Part shown: one piece after another, positions 7,366 to 16,190 of the stretch
How the letters are laid out: every line of letters starts with the position of its first letter
Position numbering within the stretch: the first letter of the stretch is position 1
From: CBFHMJ01 sp965656875
Lineage (GTDB): Bacteria > Pseudomonadota > Gammaproteobacteria > Enterobacterales > Alteromonadaceae
Length of the DNA: 64,000 nucleotides
NCBI GenBank assembly: GCA_965656875.1
Contig: CBFHMJ010000039.1
Location: 1 to 64,000, forward strand
Direction: 5' to 3'
Position numbers and translations under genes: made by a program
Notes under the pieces: generated by a model
Told to the model about the DNA's origin: nothing
Databases searched by the model: none
The model's input: the letters and a program-made list of their open reading frames with translations, nothing else

Positions 7366-8826
7366 ATGAACGCTAAATCGAAAAAAGCCCAACCTTCAGA
7401 AGTACCAACTCAGGACACTCCGGATTACCCAGTCTCAGCTCATTATGACGCCATTATCATCGGCACCGGTCCTGGTGGTGAAGGTGCAGCAATGAATCTC
7501 GCTAAAAGCCATAAACGAGTTGCTGTGATTGAAAAAAATCACTCTGTAGGTGGAGGATGTACACACTGGGGAACCATTCCATCAAAAGCGTTACGTCATT
7601 CGGTTAGCCGTCTTATTGAATATAATTCCAATCCATTGTTTAACAGCAATGCTCATAAATCAAAACTTACCTTTCCTGAAATAATGAATCACGCCGCTGG
7701 CGTTATTCGAAAACAAACACGTTTAAGAGCCGGGTTTTATGATCGAAATAATGTTGATATTTTCGTCGGCCAGGCCTCTTTTGTTGATCAAAAAACCATT
7801 CGGGTCTTTCGAGAAAATGGCACATCAGAATATCTGACCGCAGATAATTTCGTTATCGCGACCGGCTCACGCCCGTATCGTCCTCCTGGTGTTAATTTTG
7901 ATCATGAGCGTATCTACGATAGTGATAAAATACTTGAACTCAAACATAGCCCAGAAAATATCATTATCTATGGTGCGGGTGTCATTGGCTGCGAATACGC
8001 CAGTATTTTCCGAGGTCTCACAACAAAAGTTGATCTGATCAACACTCGAGACAGATTACTCTCCTTCCTGGATGCTGAAATGTCGGACGCACTCAGCTAT
8101 CACTTATGGAATAGTGGTGTTGTTATCCGTCATGGTGAAGAATACAGCCGTATTGATGCAATGGATGACGGTGTAGTGATAACGCTGAAATCAGGGAAAA
8201 AGATGAAAGCAGATTGCCTGTTATTTGCAAATGGACGAACAGGTAATACACAAGAGTTGGGGCTGGAAGGAATAGGCCTTAAATCAGACAGCCGTGGATT
8301 ACTCATGGTTAATGAAAGCTATCAAACTGCGATTCCTCATATATACGCCGTTGGTGACGTTATTGGCTACCCAAGTCTGGCCAGTGCCGCATTTGATCAA
8401 GGACGGATTGCAGCAGATATTATCTCTGGTGGGAATGGCAATCATAAACTAATCGCCGATATTCCTTCTGGCATTTATACGATCCCTGAAATCAGTTCGG
8501 TTGGAAAAAACGAGCAAGAGTTAACAGCAAAGCGTATCCCTTATGAAGTGGGACGAGCTTCATTCAAACATTTGGCTCGCGCTCAAATTGCCGGAGCCAA
8601 TGTTGGTGGTCTTAAGATACTGTTTCACAGAGAGACAAAAGAAATTCTGGGCATTCACTGCTTTGGCGAACGGGCTGCAGAAATTATCCATATCGGCCAG
8701 GCTATTATGCAACAAACGGGTAAAGGTAATACCATCGAGTATTTCGTCAATACCACGTTCAACTACCCGACGATGGCTGAGGCTTACCGGGTTGCTGCAC
8801 TAAACGGGCTAAATCGATTATTCTAA
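7366..8826 (+). CDS. sthA: Soluble pyridine nucleotide transhydrogenase
   Basis: SthA is a cytoplasmic FAD enzyme transferring reducing equivalents between NADPH and NAD+. The FAD motif IIGTGPGGEGAA lies near residue 31 from this start. GGGCTHWGTIPSKALRH is typical of SthA, in which the second redox cysteine of the disulfide oxidoreductase family is replaced. The NAD motif IYGAGVIGCEYA and the C-terminal dimerisation domain are complete. I chose ATG 7366 (486 aa), closer to the family length; an in-frame GTG at 7303 would add 21 residues. Neither start has a good ribosome-binding site. Confidence 0.93.
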   Translation: MNAKSKKAQPSEVPTQDTPDYPVSAHYDAIIIGTGPGGEGAAMNLAKSHKRVAVIEKNHSVGGGCTHWGTIPSKALRHSVSRLIEYNSNPLFNSNAHKSKLTFPEIMNHAAGVIRKQTRLRAGFYDRNNVDIFVGQASFVDQKTIRVFRENGTSEYLTADNFVIATGSRPYRPPGVNFDHERIYDSDKILELKHSPENIIIYGAGVIGCEYASIFRGLTTKVDLINTRDRLLSFLDAEMSDALSYHLWNSGVVIRHGEEYSRIDAMDDGVVITLKSGKKMKADCLLFANGRTGNTQELGLEGIGLKSDSRGLLMVNESYQTAIPHIYAVGDVIGYPSLASAAFDQGRIAADIISGGNGNHKLIADIPSGIYTIPEISSVGKNEQELTAKRIPYEVGRASFKHLARAQIAGANVGGLKILFHRETKEILGIHCFGERAAEIIHIGQAIMQQTGKGNTIEYFVNTTFNYPTMAEAYRVAALNGLNRLF

Positions 8827-8832
8827 TCTCTC

Positions 8833-9465
8833 ATGAGTGAACTGAATAAGCTGTTTGGCTCAATCCGTGCCTGCACATTGTGCCAGCAGCATCTACCTCA
8901 CGGTGCAAATCCGGTTATCAGAGGAAGCGAAACCAGTCAATTAATGATCATTGGTCAGGCACCAGGTATTCGTGTTCATGACACATCTATTCCCTGGAAT
9001 GATCCAAGTGGCGATCGTTTGAGAGACTGGCTACAGTTAGACAAAGAGGCTTTTTATAATGAGTCTCACATTGCCATTATGCCTATGGGGTTTTGTTATC
9101 CCGGAACAGGGAAAAGCGGTGATTTACCCCCCAGAAAAGAATGCGCACCAACATGGCATCAAGCAGTTACAGAACTCATGCCTTCTCGCAAGTTGACACT
9201 ACTTATTGGGAAGTATGCTCAGGATTACTATCTGGAAGATAGTTTTAAAACGCTGACTGAAAATGTTAAACACTGGGAAAAATGGTTTCCCACCTTTATA
9301 CCTCTCCCTCATCCATCCCCAAGAAATAACATCTGGTTGAAACGAAATCCCTGGTTTGAACAATCCTTATTACCTGAACTTCGTAACGCGATCCAGGAAG
9401 TATCGGCATCACTAAAAAAAACCGCCAGTATCGTAGATACTGACGGTCTTAATAATCAAGGATAA
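8833..9465 (+). CDS. Uracil-DNA glycosylase superfamily protein
   Basis: The 210-aa product belongs to the UDG superfamily: IIGQAPGIRVHDT resembles motif 1 and PHPSPRN matches motif 2. A Cys pair at the N-terminus (CTLCQ) and further cysteines near residues 85 and 103 recall the iron-sulfur members of family 4/5, but spacing is not diagnostic. It starts 7 bp after sthA and is probably cotranscribed. Its final codons run through a minus-strand terminator serving hemE, so the C-terminal tail is under RNA-structure constraint. Substrate specificity is unknown. Confidence 0.8.
   Translation: MSELNKLFGSIRACTLCQQHLPHGANPVIRGSETSQLMIIGQAPGIRVHDTSIPWNDPSGDRLRDWLQLDKEAFYNESHIAIMPMGFCYPGTGKSGDLPPRKECAPTWHQAVTELMPSRKLTLLIGKYAQDYYLEDSFKTLTENVKHWEKWFPTFIPLPHPSPRNNIWLKRNPWFEQSLLPELRNAIQEVSASLKKTASIVDTDGLNNQG
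9414..9447 (-). terminator. hemE terminator inside the end of the UDG-like gene
   Basis: On the minus strand ACCGTCAGTATC-TAC-GATACTGGCGGT is followed by seven T residues (9414-9420). The stem is 12 bp with one mismatch. It lies entirely within the coding end of the convergent gene. Confidence 0.85.
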
Positions 9466-9474
9466 CGATGTAAC

Positions 9475-10551
9475 TTAGTCGTCGTCTTCGATGTGATATC
9501 CCTGACTTAACGTATGCACAGCATCAATAAAGACACCGGCATTTTCAGGACTCACATCCGGTGTAATACCGTGACCTAAGTTAAATACATGTCCTGAGCC
9601 AGAACCAAAGTTATCAAGAATTAACTGAACTTCTGATTTAATACGCTGAGGTGTACCGTGCAATACTGAAGGGTCCATATTCCCCTGTAACGCGACTTTA
9701 TCACCAACGCGAGCACGGGCATCACCAATATCAATAGTCCAGTCCAGACCAAGCGCATCACAACCTGTATCAGCAATCATTTCTAACCACTGACCACCGT
9801 TTTTCGTGAATAGCGTCACTGGAACTTTGCGGCCATCTTTTTCACGAACAAGTCCATCAACGATCTTGCTCATATACGATAGAGAAAATTCTTTATAAGC
9901 ACGTGGCGTTAAAATACCGCCCCAGGTGTCGAAAATCATAATTGACTGCGCACCAGATTCAATCTGCGCATTTAAATAAAGAATGGTTGAGTCAGCCAAC
10001 TTATCCAGAAGTAAATGAAGCACTTCTGGCTCGTAATACATTAGCTTTTTAGTCTTGGAGAATGTTTTACTGCTACCACCTTCAACCATGTAAGTCGCCA
10101 GTGTCCACGGGCTTCCAGCAAAACCAATTAGCGGCACTTCACCTTTCAGCTCTTTACGGATAAGGCTTACCGCGTCCATAACATAACGTAAATCTTTCTC
10201 AGGATCAGGAATAGGTAACGCATGCACATCCATCAAATCTTCGATGGTTTTCTTGAATCTTGGACCTTCACCTTCTGAAAAATATAGTCCCATGCCCATA
10301 GCATCAGGGATAGTCAGAATATCACTGAACAAAATAGCGGCATCCAATGCATAACGTCTTAGTGGCTGCAACGTTACTTCACATGCCAGTTCAGGTGTTT
10401 TACACAAGGTCATAAAGTCGCCAGCCTGAGCTCTGACTTCACGATATTCTGGAAGATAGCGTCCAGCCTGGCGCATCATCCAGACAGGTGTTCTCTCGAC
10501 AGGTTGCTTTAATAGCGCCCGCAGATAACAATCATTCTTTAACTCTGTCAT
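9475..10551 (-). CDS. hemE: Uroporphyrinogen decarboxylase
   Basis: HemE decarboxylates the four acetate side chains of uroporphyrinogen III to give coproporphyrinogen III in haem biosynthesis. The 358-aa product is full length and carries the signature RTPVWMMRQAGRYLPEYR near residue 19 and the FSDILTIPDAMG segment. The ATG at 10551 has the ribosome-binding site GAGGT 6 nt upstream. It is monocistronic, with its terminator within the 3' end of the convergent neighbour. Confidence 0.96.
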   Translation of the reverse strand: MTELKNDCYLRALLKQPVERTPVWMMRQAGRYLPEYREVRAQAGDFMTLCKTPELACEVTLQPLRRYALDAAILFSDILTIPDAMGMGLYFSEGEGPRFKKTIEDLMDVHALPIPDPEKDLRYVMDAVSLIRKELKGEVPLIGFAGSPWTLATYMVEGGSSKTFSKTKKLMYYEPEVLHLLLDKLADSTILYLNAQIESGAQSIMIFDTWGGILTPRAYKEFSLSYMSKIVDGLVREKDGRKVPVTLFTKNGGQWLEMIADTGCDALGLDWTIDIGDARARVGDKVALQGNMDPSVLHGTPQRIKSEVQLILDNFGSGSGHVFNLGHGITPDVSPENAGVFIDAVHTLSQGYHIEDDD

Positions 10552-10768
10552 TATTGAACCTCTTCTTGATGGTCCGCGAAGTATATCACCGAAAAATACC
10601 CCTCTAAAGCAACGCGATAGCTAATCCGGATATAAAAGTGAACAAGTTTGATTCTCAGCAACAAATCATAACCGGCACCATAATATCTGAGTGAGCTGGT
10701 TATAAGCCAAAACAGCAACTATCTTTAAGATAATCTTTCTATCGAACGTGAATTTAATACTTCAAAGT

Positions 10769-11707
10769 ATGAATCAAGTTAAATACTTTGCGCGTTATTT
10801 TCTGCTGTTACTCCCAGTTTTTTACACACCGATAATTTCAGCCGTTGAAGTCAAATATTATCAAGATGGGGAATTGCACACTTATGAAGCGCAGATGAGC
10901 TATCGTGGTTTTGACAGTTACCTGTTCAACCCCGAGGCAACCAAAAAAGTACATTTATCAACATTGAACTGGCCACCCTATATTAGTAGCGGATTATGTG
11001 ACAAAGGATGGGTATTCCAACTCACTGTTGCCATGCTGATTAGCAAAGGCTATCAGGTTGAAATTCAGTTTCTTCCATGGGCGAGAGCGATGAGAAATGT
11101 TGAACTGGGCCAGTCAGACATCCTCTTCCCCGACTATTTTATCGAACCTTCAGCACCATCGGATAATGTTAAAGGCAAAACACGGAGAGATATTCTTGCA
11201 TTGTCTCGTTCATTTCCAGGCGGCATGGTTGGCTTTATCAAACGAAAACACGAAGAAACCAAATATAACGGCTTTCTAACCAGCATTATCAACGAAAGAA
11301 TCGGTGTCGTCAGAGGCTATCAGAACACGCCGGAATTCGACGCGATGATGGATAAAGAGATGTTTTCAACCATTGGAGCTGTTGACGAACTTCAACTGGT
11401 GCAACTATTGACGGCCCGACGGGTGAATTTAATTATAGCCGACCCTAAAGTCGTGAAATTCGCCATTAAAATATCGAATATGCACTATAAAAAGAAATCC
11501 GCCATTCTTGATAGTATTGAGGCCATATTGCCCCCACTTCAATACAACCCTCTCTACTTTGCTGTTAACAAATCTGTTCCTGAATGGCAGCGAATAATGT
11601 CTGATATCAACAGCGCTTTAACAACATTTGAAAATAATGGCGAGATGAAACGGATCATTGAATCAAGCAAGGAATCACAAAACTGTTATAACTCACAGCC
11701 CTTTTAA
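10769..11707 (+). CDS. Periplasmic solute-binding protein (amino acid type, family 3)
   Basis: The product has an N-terminal signal peptide (MNQVKYFARYFLLLLPVF, then cleavage near ISA-VE) and a family 3 type bilobed fold: LNWPPYIS, VAMLISKGYQVEIQFLPWAR and the later GVVRGYQNT segment are characteristic. No ABC permease or ATPase gene is adjacent, so it may be an orphan receptor-like protein rather than part of an importer. ATG 10769 was chosen because it begins the signal peptide; an in-frame GTG at 10748 would add seven residues. Ligand unknown. Confidence 0.8.
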   Translation: MNQVKYFARYFLLLLPVFYTPIISAVEVKYYQDGELHTYEAQMSYRGFDSYLFNPEATKKVHLSTLNWPPYISSGLCDKGWVFQLTVAMLISKGYQVEIQFLPWARAMRNVELGQSDILFPDYFIEPSAPSDNVKGKTRRDILALSRSFPGGMVGFIKRKHEETKYNGFLTSIINERIGVVRGYQNTPEFDAMMDKEMFSTIGAVDELQLVQLLTARRVNLIIADPKVVKFAIKISNMHYKKKSAILDSIEAILPPLQYNPLYFAVNKSVPEWQRIMSDINSALTTFENNGEMKRIIESSKESQNCYNSQPF

Positions 11708-11800
11708 TCATTGGGCTGAAGCTAATTTCCACATTCTTATAAATTCATATTTATTCATTATCACTCGGCACAATTTAGAGTTTTTACTTTAATTATGTTG

Positions 11801-11829
11801 TTGCACCATTGTCTGAGCTTTGCTATAAA
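11801..11829 (+). promoter_or_regulatory. Strong sigma-70 promoter in a convergent intergenic region
   Basis: TTGCAC (11801-11806), a 17-bp spacer and TATAAA (11824-11829), with TGC just before the -10 as an extended -10 element. No protein gene follows on this strand. Confidence 0.7.
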
Positions 11830-11835
11830 TTTGCC

Positions 11836-11927
11836 GCGCTAGTGAGGAATAACACGAAGAAGCTTGATGTAACAAGCCCATGTACTACGAATTTATGCCA
11901 CTCAATTTGAGTGGCGTTTTTGTTTTT
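11836..11927 (+). ncRNA. Candidate small noncoding RNA
   Basis: A near-consensus promoter is followed after about 92 nt by an intrinsic terminator, with both flanking protein genes converging on the region, so the unit is a free-standing transcript. Inside it GTG-AGGAATAA-CAC and GCTTG-ATGTAA-CAAGC (11862-11877) form small hairpins, leaving unpaired purine-rich and A/U-rich stretches suitable for base pairing. The U-rich 3' tail is the type that binds Hfq. I do not recognise a known family. A 26-codon reading frame overlaps the 3' half but runs past the terminator. Confidence 0.55.
11897..11927 (+). terminator. Terminator of the candidate small RNA
   Basis: GCCACTCAA (11897-11905) pairs with TTGAGTGGC (11907-11915) and is followed by GTTTTTGTTTTT. 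Confidence 0.85.
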
Positions 11928-11948
11928 AGCACTAATAAAAATTCACTT

Positions 11949-12767
11949 TTAAGCACGTGATAACTTTTTACTTGCAGATATTAACCTGCCTGAGAGTGTG
12001 CTCGCGGGTGGTACTTCCGGTAAATTGTCGTAATCGAACCATCCAGCTTCTACAATTTCTTCTCCGTCAATCAAAATATCGTTGTCAGCATGTTCAGCAG
12101 TAAACCCCATCATTAATGAGTGAGGAAAAGGCCATGGCTGGCTACCAACATAGCGAACATTCTTAACCTTCACACCAACTTCTTCCATGACTTCACGTTC
12201 AACGGCTTGCTCAAGTGTTTCACCTGATTCAACAAAACCAGCCAGAACAGAATAAAAACCTTCTCTGTGTCTGGGCCCTCTCGCCAAAAGAATTTTCTTG
12301 TCTTTACGGATAGCGACAATAATGCAGGGTGAAATACGCTGGTAACAACGATGACCGCAGGACTTACAAATCGTTGCCAGTTCATAATCGATTAACGACA
12401 TTTTATTTCCACATTGACCACAAAACTTATGTGTCCGCAGAAAATGGGCAACTTGCCAGGCTCTTCCAGCCAACATGAACAATTGCTCATCAGCAGCTAA
12501 CAAACGTCTGATTGAATAAAACTCTCCAGGTCCATCACTCAATGGATTCTCTTTTCGATTAGCATCAAGATCAATCAAATAACATGGATGATCATCGTAA
12601 ACGCCGATCTCACATCCTTCAGCACCATGCAAATCATCCAGGTTTACTTCATCCAGTTTGCCAAATGGAATCGCAGGTTTGTGGTCATACATCATGATCT
12701 GGTTGTCCTTACAAACAAACCACCATGCCGTCATTTCTACAGAGATTGTAATGCTATGTTTTACCAT
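11949..12767 (-). CDS. nudC: NADH pyrophosphatase / RNA decapping hydrolase
   Basis: NudC cleaves NAD(H) to NMN(H) and AMP and removes NAD caps from RNA. The 272-aa product carries a four-cysteine zinc ribbon (CGQCG...CKSCG, about residues 114-136) and a complete Nudix box with GFVESGETLEQAVEREVMEE. The family-specific SQPWPFPHS motif follows. The N-terminal domain is the poorly conserved part, as usual. The ATG at 12767 gives family length. It ends close to the small-RNA terminator, convergent with it. Confidence 0.94.
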   Translation of the reverse strand: MVKHSITISVEMTAWWFVCKDNQIMMYDHKPAIPFGKLDEVNLDDLHGAEGCEIGVYDDHPCYLIDLDANRKENPLSDGPGEFYSIRRLLAADEQLFMLAGRAWQVAHFLRTHKFCGQCGNKMSLIDYELATICKSCGHRCYQRISPCIIVAIRKDKKILLARGPRHREGFYSVLAGFVESGETLEQAVEREVMEEVGVKVKNVRYVGSQPWPFPHSLMMGFTAEHADNDILIDGEEIVEAGWFDYDNLPEVPPASTLSGRLISASKKLSRA

Positions 12768-12952
12768 ATTGCTCCAGCCTAACCTTTTATTGCAGCACGT
12801 CTTAAATACCGATATCTGATATTACACCCGCAAAGGACAACACGCTCTAATGAATTTATGATGATCAAACAAGTTATCTACATCAATCGTAACAACATTT
12901 CTAATCGTTCACACAGGTCAGAGATCTATGACAAATCAGTTATTGTCTTATG

Positions 12953-12961
12953 TGCTATACT
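12953..12961 (+). promoter_or_regulatory. Candidate extended -10 promoter of rsd
   Basis: TGC-TATACT has an extended -10 form without a clear -35. It would give a leader of about 160 nt containing GCCTGA...TCAGGC, a long-range stem near 12990-13023. The rest of 12768-13127 shows nothing else firm. Confidence 0.35.
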
Positions 12962-13127
12962 TTTTGTACCTTATTTGATCGGCGGGAATGCCTGATATTT
13001 TTAATGTGAATCAAGATTCAGGCAATCAGACAGAATGTATGGTTGATTTTTGGCGTAAAATTGATTGTTATATATTCCAGATATCTTCCGATACAACAGT
13101 AATTTACCTGATAGAGAGACTGCAATT

Positions 13128-13607
13128 ATGTTGAGAAAACTCGAAAAAGCACAGCAACAATGGGGCGGCTCAATCGCAGTAATTGATAACTGGCTGGAAG
13201 AGCGAAAGCAACTCCTGGTACTTTACTGTCAGCTATCTGGTGTTCAACAATTTTCCGGGCATGATAATCAACTACCCGGCGAAGCAGACATCAAAGCATT
13301 CTGTCAGGTGATGATGGATTACATTTCCGCAGGTCACTTCGAAGTTTATGATCAAATCACATCCAAAAATAAATCGGATAATAATGAAGAAGGGGTCTCA
13401 CTGGCTGAAGAACTCTACCCACAAATCACCCAGTCCACCGATGTCGCATTAACCTTCAATGACAACTACGCAGAAAAAAATGCTGATGAGTTAACTGAAC
13501 AGTTTGACAAAGACTTAGCATCTCTGGGAGAAGCACTGGATGACAGGTTTGAGCTGGAAGATAAGCTGATTCAATCTCTTCATTTAGCCCAACAAACAAC
13601 TGAATAA
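13128..13607 (+). CDS. rsd: Anti-sigma-70 factor Rsd/AlgQ
   Basis: Rsd binds region 4 of the housekeeping sigma factor and favours alternative sigma factors in stationary phase. The 159-aa helical product matches the family along its length: WLEERKQLLVLYCQL near residue 22, then DYISAGHFEVYDQI and the C-terminal LGEALDDRFELEDKLIQSL. The start was set at ATG 13128, where family alignment begins and a purine-rich GAGAGA precedes it; a longer in-frame form from 13065 adds 21 unrelated residues. It is monocistronic. Confidence 0.88.
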   Translation: MLRKLEKAQQQWGGSIAVIDNWLEERKQLLVLYCQLSGVQQFSGHDNQLPGEADIKAFCQVMMDYISAGHFEVYDQITSKNKSDNNEEGVSLAEELYPQITQSTDVALTFNDNYAEKNADELTEQFDKDLASLGEALDDRFELEDKLIQSLHLAQQTTE

Positions 13608-13684
13608 GCCCAGAATAAATAAAGTTTCAGAACAGCATCGAATACAAAACAGAAAGATACACGAAGTGCAGTATTCGACCACAT

Positions 13685-13712
13685 AAAAAAAGAGGAGCTA
13701 TACAGCTCCTCT
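13685..13712 (-). terminator. Terminator of the FKBP lipoprotein gene
   Basis: AGAGGAGCT (13691-13699) pairs with AGCTCCTCT (13704-13712). On the minus strand it is followed by a run of T residues (13685-13690). Confidence 0.85.
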
Positions 13713-13755
13713 TCTTCGTTTACTATTCTGTCAAATAGAATTCAAACGTAGATTC

Positions 13756-14514
13756 TTATGAACCACCTTTGATTTCAAGTAATTCAACGTCAAAGATAAG
13801 CGTTGAATTAGCAGGAATTTTACCTGTTGGACGGTCACCGTAAGCTAGCTCTGGTGGAATAACAAACTTGAATTTAGAGCCAACAGGCATTAACTGAACA
13901 CCTTCAGTCCAACCTTTGATAACACGAGTTAGCGGGAATTCTGCTGGCTCACCACGAGCATATGAGCTATCGAATTCAGTACCATCAATTAACGTACCAC
14001 GGTAATGAACTTTAACAGTATCAGCAGCAACTGGCTTTTTACCTTCTGTTGAGTTGATAACTTTATAAGCAAGGCCGCTGTCGGTTTTCTTAACACCGTC
14101 TTCGGTGCTGAACTTCGCCAGGAATTCTTCACCAATCTTGATCGCTTTCTCAGACTCAGCACGAGCTTGTTCTGATTTTTTCTTACGAATTTCAACATCA
14201 AGATTTTTCAATGTTTCGTTGATATCTTCTTCTTTAAGCTTGCCTTCGCCGTCCAGCAAGTCAACAAAGCCCTGACGGATAATTTCTTTATCAAGAATAA
14301 TGCCTACAGACTCGTTATCAGATAAGTTGCTGGTAAGGAAACGACCAAATGATGCACCAACGCTATATGCTTGTTTTTCACGATCAGTCTGAAGTGAGAT
14401 TTCTTTCTTAGGCGCCTGAGCTGTTTTAGCTTCTTCTTTTTTTGCATCTTGTTGGCACCCTGCCAATACAGATACACTTACCGCAAGAAGCGATAATTTA
14501 AATAAATTTTTCAT
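13756..14514 (-). CDS. FKBP-type peptidyl-prolyl isomerase lipoprotein (FkpA/Mip-like)
   Basis: The enzyme accelerates prolyl cis/trans isomerisation in envelope proteins. A lipoprotein signal peptide ends in the lipobox LAGC (Cys19). Residues 35-130 form the helical dimerisation domain (VGASFGRFL and a long charged helix), and residues 140-252 the FKBP domain with VHYRGTLIDGTEFDSS, VIKGWTEGVQLMPVG and IPPELAYG. E. coli FkpA is soluble in the periplasm; the lipobox here implies membrane attachment. It diverges from the WD40-slyX unit, recalling the fkpA-slyX adjacency in E. coli. Confidence 0.92.
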   Translation of the reverse strand: MKNLFKLSLLAVSVSVLAGCQQDAKKEEAKTAQAPKKEISLQTDREKQAYSVGASFGRFLTSNLSDNESVGIILDKEIIRQGFVDLLDGEGKLKEEDINETLKNLDVEIRKKKSEQARAESEKAIKIGEEFLAKFSTEDGVKKTDSGLAYKVINSTEGKKPVAADTVKVHYRGTLIDGTEFDSSYARGEPAEFPLTRVIKGWTEGVQLMPVGSKFKFVIPPELAYGDRPTGKIPANSTLIFDVELLEIKGGS

Positions 14515-14705
14515 TAAATTGATCTCCAGTTATCGCCAACAAATGAGATAAATCAATCTATTGACATTTTGGCCTGACCACGCGTTTTTACGGTGTTTTT
14601 TTGTTCAATATCAACGTAAAACGCCCGCAGACTCTGTTATTTTTTATTCGTCCGGTCGGCTATACTACATCGTTGTTAGCAAAGAGTTAAGGTGTTTTCG
14701 TAATA

Positions 14706-15698
14706 ATGCAGATTTTTAATCTTTCAGTATTTTGGCTCACTATCGTACTGTTTTTACTCACTGGTTGCGGACCCACTTCAAATACGCCCAATACCTCCTG
14801 GGAGCATGCTATAGAAGGTGCTTACACCGCCGTTATTTCCGATGATGCGGCCTACAGTGTTGTTTCATCAATTCACCATGGTATTAGTCTGTGGGACTTA
14901 AAAAACAATGCATTGAAATATCAGTGGAATCACCAACAAGATGTAGACAACCTTGTCCTTACAGCACATATATCACAGAACAATTCACATGTTTTGACCG
15001 CCGACCGTAAAAACTTCACATTATGGTCGATAGAAACAGGAAAAGCAGAGGGCTACTGGCAGGTCAGAGAATCCGATATTCGCGACGTCGCCGTTTCCAA
15101 CAACGGCAATCATTTATTAATTGGTAAAAGTAATGGCGTAGTTGTTCATATCACACTGGCCACGGGTCGCCGGTTAGAATTTATTGGTCATCAGGAGAAG
15201 ATCAATAGTGTCGCACTGTCACCTAATGGACGATATGCCTTAACAGGTTCAAATGATTACACCGCTTTTTTATGGGATACCCAGTCAGGTCAGGTGATAT
15301 ACCGATTTACTCATCCTAGCCGTGTTACTCGCGTCGCTCTTGATCCTAAAGGCCGAATTGCTTTCACCGCCGATAGTCAGAAAAAGGCTCAAATCTGGGA
15401 TTTAACAACAGGCAAACCAGTTTCAACACTGTCATATACCGCACGTCAACAAATTTTCAGTGCCGTCCGATTTAACAATGAAGGTACGTTACTGGCTACA
15501 GGCGCACCGACAAGCCAGTTAGCCTTGTGGGATGTCGCAAGCGGAAAGAAATTACAGTCATGGCGAGTAACACCTCGAAAAAACTCTCGCCCTAAAGGTG
15601 CCGTCGTGTATAGTGTCGCGTTTTCAAATAATGATGCAGAACTGATCACTGAAAGTTCAGCCGGTCTTGCAGAAAGTTGGACAATAGAAACGCGATGA
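14706..15698 (+). CDS. WD40-repeat lipoprotein
   Basis: The product has a lipoprotein signal peptide with lipobox LTGC (Cys21) and seven WD-like units, each ending in forms such as ISLWDL, FTLWSI, AFLWDT, AQIWDL and LALWDV, consistent with one seven-bladed beta-propeller. It is probably a scaffold on the periplasmic face or outer membrane; no catalytic motif is visible. Its stop codon overlaps the slyX start as ATGA, so the two genes are translationally coupled. WD40 lipoproteins of this type are found beside slyX in several marine gammaproteobacteria, as far as I recall; function unknown. Confidence 0.85.
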   Translation: MQIFNLSVFWLTIVLFLLTGCGPTSNTPNTSWEHAIEGAYTAVISDDAAYSVVSSIHHGISLWDLKNNALKYQWNHQQDVDNLVLTAHISQNNSHVLTADRKNFTLWSIETGKAEGYWQVRESDIRDVAVSNNGNHLLIGKSNGVVVHITLATGRRLEFIGHQEKINSVALSPNGRYALTGSNDYTAFLWDTQSGQVIYRFTHPSRVTRVALDPKGRIAFTADSQKKAQIWDLTTGKPVSTLSYTARQQIFSAVRFNNEGTLLATGAPTSQLALWDVASGKKLQSWRVTPRKNSRPKGAVVYSVAFSNNDAELITESSAGLAESWTIETR

Positions 15699-15931
15699 CA
15701 GATAAAACCACGGCGTTAGAAAACCGTATTAATGATCTGGAAAGCCAGCTGGCATTCCAGGATGACACCATTGAGCAATTAAACAGTGCAATATCAGCTC
15801 AGCAATTACAAATCCATCAGCTCAAAGATCAGATTCGCTTAATCGTTGAGAAATACAAAGAACTACAGGATAGCGCAAACAATAAAGGCGAGGCATTTCG
15901 ACCTGAAGACAACATTCCTCCACATTTTTAA
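15695..15931 (+). CDS. slyX: SlyX family coiled-coil protein
   Basis: The 78-aa product is a single coiled coil (ENRINDLESQLAFQDDTIEQ onwards) with the family ending DNIPPHF. The function of SlyX is unknown. The start was set at the ATG overlapping the WD40 stop codon by ATGA; an upstream in-frame start is less likely. Proximity to a FKBP gene is conserved in enterobacteria. Confidence 0.9.
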   Translation: MTDKTTALENRINDLESQLAFQDDTIEQLNSAISAQQLQIHQLKDQIRLIVEKYKELQDSANNKGEAFRPEDNIPPHF

Positions 15932-15992
15932 GAGTAAATTCACAGGATGCGAAGCTGCTTATTATGTCTCCAGGTTAAGCTAAATCGTTTGC

Positions 15993-16190
15993 TTATGGTT
16001 TGAAAACACCAATGACCTGTTCATTCGAACGTGCCTGTTGTTCGACATCTTCTCCCGGTTTCGCCATAACGTGGTGACAAGCCACGCATTCAACTTTCTC
16101 CACACCATTTTCCAGATACAACATCAAAGTATCCATTTCATTACACTGGCTACAAGTCGCACCCGCGATAAAACGCTTTTTTGTTTTCAT
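15993..16190 (-). CDS. yheV: YheV family zinc-ribbon protein
   Basis: The 65-aa product has two CxxC pairs (CSQC and CVAC) forming a zinc ribbon, with the family opening MKTKKRFIAGATC. In E. coli yheV sits by kefB, between slyX and yheS; here kefB is absent but slyX and yheS flank it. No function is established. It converges on slyX. Confidence 0.88.
   Translation of the reverse strand: MKTKKRFIAGATCSQCNEMDTLMLYLENGVEKVECVACHHVMAKPGEDVEQQARSNEQVIGVFKP

Noticed and set aside
11879..11960. 26-codon reading frame in the small-RNA region
   Set aside because: It has no ribosome-binding site and runs through the terminator stem and T run and into the end of nudC.
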